DNA from: Promethearchaeia archaeon | Lineage (GTDB): Archaea; Asgardarchaeota; Lokiarchaeia; Sigyniarchaeales; SOKP01 | DNA: 8,520 bases | Direction: 5' to 3' | Assembly (NCBI GenBank): GCA_029856445.1 | Contig: JAHQWY010000157.1 | Coordinates: 1-8,520 of the forward strand | Shown here: one piece after another, positions 7,264 to 8,520 of the stretch | How the letters are laid out: the number at the start of each line of letters is the position of its first letter | Position numbering within the stretch: position 1 is the first letter of the stretch | Program-made: the position numbers and the translations under genes | The notes under the pieces: generated by a model | Seen by the model: the letters and a program-made list of their open reading frames with translations, nothing else | Database searches by the model: none | What the model was told of the DNA's origin: nothing

Positions 7264-7446
7264 ATCAATTCAAGTTATTTACAAAATCTAAGAGTAGTAT
7301 ATGAATTTAGAAAATTTAATCAATATAAAGGTTATTCATTCTACTTTTAGATTTTAAGTTAAAATTATATATAATTCTATGAATTTCTAATTATAATTTA
7401 ATTAAAAAAAATTAGCATAAAAAAATAAAATCAATTTAAATTTAGG
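7264..7446. promoter_or_regulatory. Divergent promoter region between DUF1464 and rubrerythrin genes
   Basis: This AT-rich gap separates divergent genes. For the minus-strand operon a TATA-like TTTATATTG (plus positions 7321-7330) lies about 60 bases before the TTG start. For rubrerythrin, the perfect 14-bp palindrome AATTATATATAATT at 7363-7376 contains a strong TATA-like core but would imply an mRNA leader of about 50-60 bases. The A-rich stretch at 7398-7432 is closer but has no clear box. No gene or RNA is seen here. Confidence 0.4.
7444..7446 (+). promoter_or_regulatory. Ribosome binding site of rubrerythrin
   Basis: The sequence AGGTTGA, with AGG at 7444-7446, lies 9 bases before the ATG at 7456. 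This favours the ATG over the TTG at 7447, which has no site before it. Confidence 0.4.
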
Positions 7447-7455
7447 TTGAATAAT

Positions 7456-7986
7456 ATGGCAGTAACTGTATGGGTTTGTAAAATTTGTGGAGAGGCTTAT
7501 ATATCAACAACAGATAAACCCGCGAGGTGCCCATTCTGCGGTGCATATGACAAATATCTTATGGATTCAAGAGAGTATGATGATACTGGTGATTGGGATG
7601 TTGAATTAAATGAGACTGATAAAGCTAATGCTGAAAAAGCTTTAGGAGTAGAAGTTTCTAATGCCTTATTTTATAAATGTGCTGAAAAGAAAGTAGGAGA
7701 AATTGATGGAAAAAAGTTGTTTAAGATCCTCGCTAAGGTTGAGTCAGAACATGCTAGTGTTTGGAAGAAAATTTTAAAGTTAGATAAGATTAAATGGGAA
7801 CCCGCTGAGATATGTGATGAAGATTATAAAGCAGATTTAGAAGATTCTCATGCGCGTGAGGAGAGAGCAATCAAGTTTTATGGGGAAGCTGCTGCCGCAG
7901 CAAAAAATCCTCGGGTAAAAGAAATTTTTCAAGCCTTTGTCGAAGTTGAGACAGATCATCTACATCTTTCAGAAGAACGACTTTAA
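7456..7986 (+). CDS. Reverse rubrerythrin (N-terminal rubredoxin-like domain, C-terminal diiron domain)
   Basis: This 176-residue cytosolic protein probably reduces hydrogen peroxide (and possibly oxygen), using electrons from NAD(P)H through a reductase or rubredoxin. The N-terminal rubredoxin-like centre is C8-x2-C11 (CKICG) and C25-x2-C28 (CPFCG). A four-helix ferritin-like domain follows. Its likely iron ligands are E66 (helix 1), E96-x2-H99 (VESEHA), E135 or E136 (HAREER) and E165-x2-H168 (VETDHL). The order rubredoxin then diiron is opposite to classic rubrerythrin and matches 'reverse' rubrerythrins of clostridia and archaea. A TTG at 7447 would add three residues, but the ATG with AGG before it is preferred. 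It is followed by two T-tracts and then by a gene for a glycyl-radical enzyme activase, an oxygen-sensitive enzyme, which suits a protective role. Confidence 0.9.
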   Translation: MAVTVWVCKICGEAYISTTDKPARCPFCGAYDKYLMDSREYDDTGDWDVELNETDKANAEKALGVEVSNALFYKCAEKKVGEIDGKKLFKILAKVESEHASVWKKILKLDKIKWEPAEICDEDYKADLEDSHAREERAIKFYGEAAAAAKNPRVKEIFQAFVEVETDHLHLSEERL

Positions 7987-8013
7987 GAATCATCACACCT
8001 AAACTTCTCAAAA

Positions 8014-8038
8014 TTTTTTTTAGATTTCTGTTTTTTTT
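8014..8038 (+). terminator. Double T-tract terminator after rubrerythrin
   Basis: Two runs of eight Ts, at 8014-8021 and 8031-8038, follow the TAA stop by 27 bases, with no hairpin. This is typical of archaeal termination, and it suggests rubrerythrin and the next gene are separate transcripts despite pointing the same way. Confidence 0.6.
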
Positions 8039-8069
8039 ATCATCAAGTTAGTTGCTTTAAAAATGGTCA

Positions 8070-8093
8070 AATATATGTTTTAGCACATATATT
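8070..8093. promoter_or_regulatory. Inverted repeat, possible operator of the glycyl-radical activase gene
   Basis: The arms AATATATGT (8070-8078) and ACATATATT (8085-8093) are perfect 9-bp complements around a 6-base spacer TTTAGC. The repeat ends 37 bases before the ATG at 8131, beside or overlapping TATA-like sequence. That is where an archaeal dimeric regulator would block or assist transcription. It could also be a chance product of AT-rich sequence, although both arms carry a G or C at the same place. Confidence 0.4.
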
Positions 8094-8096
8094 CTA

Positions 8097-8105
8097 TTTT
8101 ATACC
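8097..8105 (+). promoter_or_regulatory. Candidate TATA box of the glycyl-radical activase gene
   Basis: The sequence TTTTATACC lies about 26-34 bases before the ATG at 8131. This would place the transcript start at or very near the ATG (a leaderless or near-leaderless mRNA). The AGGA at 8125-8128 is only 2 bases from the ATG, too close for a normal Shine-Dalgarno site, which agrees with leaderless use. ATATATT at 8087-8093 is an alternative box. Confidence 0.4.
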
Positions 8106-8130
8106 ATATTTTAAATTATATTTTAGGAAC

Positions 8131-8520
8131 ATGGTCGAGACAGAACAAGGATTTATCTTTAATATTCAAAGGATGTCTACTGAGGATGGTCCAGGGATTC
8201 GGACCACTGTGTTCTTCAAACAATGTCCATTAAAATGTGTATGGTGTCATAATCCAGAATCAATTTTAAAAGATAGACAACTGGAATGGTTCAAACATAA
8301 ATGCATTGGATGTAACACTTGTATTGATATATGTAAATATAAGGCACTCTCGTTCAACGAAAGTGGATTGAAAATTGATAGAGATATATGTATAGGTTGT
8401 GGTGAGTGCTCTGATGAGTGCCCTAGTACTGCTCTACATATGTGGGGGGAATATTGGAATTTAGATGATTTGTTTTACGAAATTCAAAAAGATAAAATTT
8501 ATTATACGCAATCTAAGGGA
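8131..8520 (+). CDS. Glycyl-radical enzyme activating protein (radical SAM), 3' end beyond the window
   Basis: This is the first 130 residues of an activase that uses S-adenosylmethionine to place the glycyl radical on a partner enzyme of the pyruvate formate-lyase superfamily. Near the N-terminus is the family signature, IFNIQRMSTEDGPGIRTTVF at residues 9-28. The radical SAM cluster motif is C32-x3-C36-x2-C39 (CPLKCVWCHNPES). Next comes an inserted two-cluster ferredoxin domain: C58, C61, C64, C68 (CIGCNTCIDIC) and C87, C90, C93, C97 (CIGCGECSDECP). This insert is absent from PflA itself and is found in activases for enzymes such as glycerol or diol dehydratase, choline trimethylamine-lyase, 4-hydroxyphenylacetate decarboxylase and alkyl- or benzylsuccinate synthases, so the partner cannot be named. 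The frame is open to the last base. Its partner enzyme, usually adjacent, is not in the window. Confidence 0.92.
   Translation, partial: MVETEQGFIFNIQRMSTEDGPGIRTTVFFKQCPLKCVWCHNPESILKDRQLEWFKHKCIGCNTCIDICKYKALSFNESGLKIDRDICIGCGECSDECPSTALHMWGEYWNLDDLFYEIQKDKIYYTQSKG

Noticed and set aside
7363..7376. Perfect 14-bp palindrome AATTATATATAATT in the rubrerythrin promoter gap, possible operator.
   Set aside because: It is composed only of A and T in a very AT-rich gap, and a TATA-like core explains it.

Overview
The window looks like an AT-rich archaeal chromosome from a strict anaerobe. Four things point to archaea: a cofG-cofH pair for coenzyme F420 chromophore synthesis, a dihydropteroate synthase-related protein of the archaeal type, a DUF1464-type ASKHA kinase-like protein, and T-tracts without hairpins at gene ends. 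The rubrerythrin and the glycyl-radical enzyme activase point to anaerobic life. The combination would fit an Asgard archaeon (Lokiarchaeia-like), but that placement is an inference from gene content and base composition, not proven by any marker here.

Layout: (1) 42-2272, plus strand: cofG and cofH, overlapping by one base (TAATG) and so probably translationally coupled. (2) 2276-4132, minus strand: a Glu/Leu/Phe/Val-type amino-acid dehydrogenase with two C-terminal CBS domains; it converges on cofH with only 3 bp between the stops. (3) 4301-4588, plus strand: a small antibiotic-biosynthesis-monooxygenase (ABM) fold protein, divergent from the dehydrogenase. (4) 7263-4608, minus strand: a two-gene operon, DUF1464 kinase-like protein then dihydropteroate synthase-like protein, overlapping end to start. 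(5) 7456-7986, plus strand: a 'reverse' rubrerythrin. (6) 8131 to the right edge, plus strand: the N-terminal 130 residues of a glycyl-radical enzyme activase with two extra ferredoxin-type clusters.

How they fit together: cofGH makes the Fo chromophore of F420, the hydride carrier typical of archaeal C1 metabolism. The dihydropteroate synthase-like protein has a pterin-binding fold, and such proteins are thought to act in pterin (folate or methanopterin-type) metabolism. The dehydrogenase interconverts an amino acid and its oxo acid, probably under nucleotide control through the CBS pair. The rubrerythrin probably protects oxygen-sensitive enzymes such as the glycyl-radical system next to it.

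The points most worth a second look are: the dihydropteroate synthase-like gene, whose conserved N-terminus can be read only from a non-standard start (ATT at 6164) fused to the stop codon of the preceding gene; the dehydrogenase, which carries a CBS pair and lacks both residues that hold the glutamate side-chain carboxylate; and a 9-bp inverted repeat at the promoter of the glycyl-radical activase.
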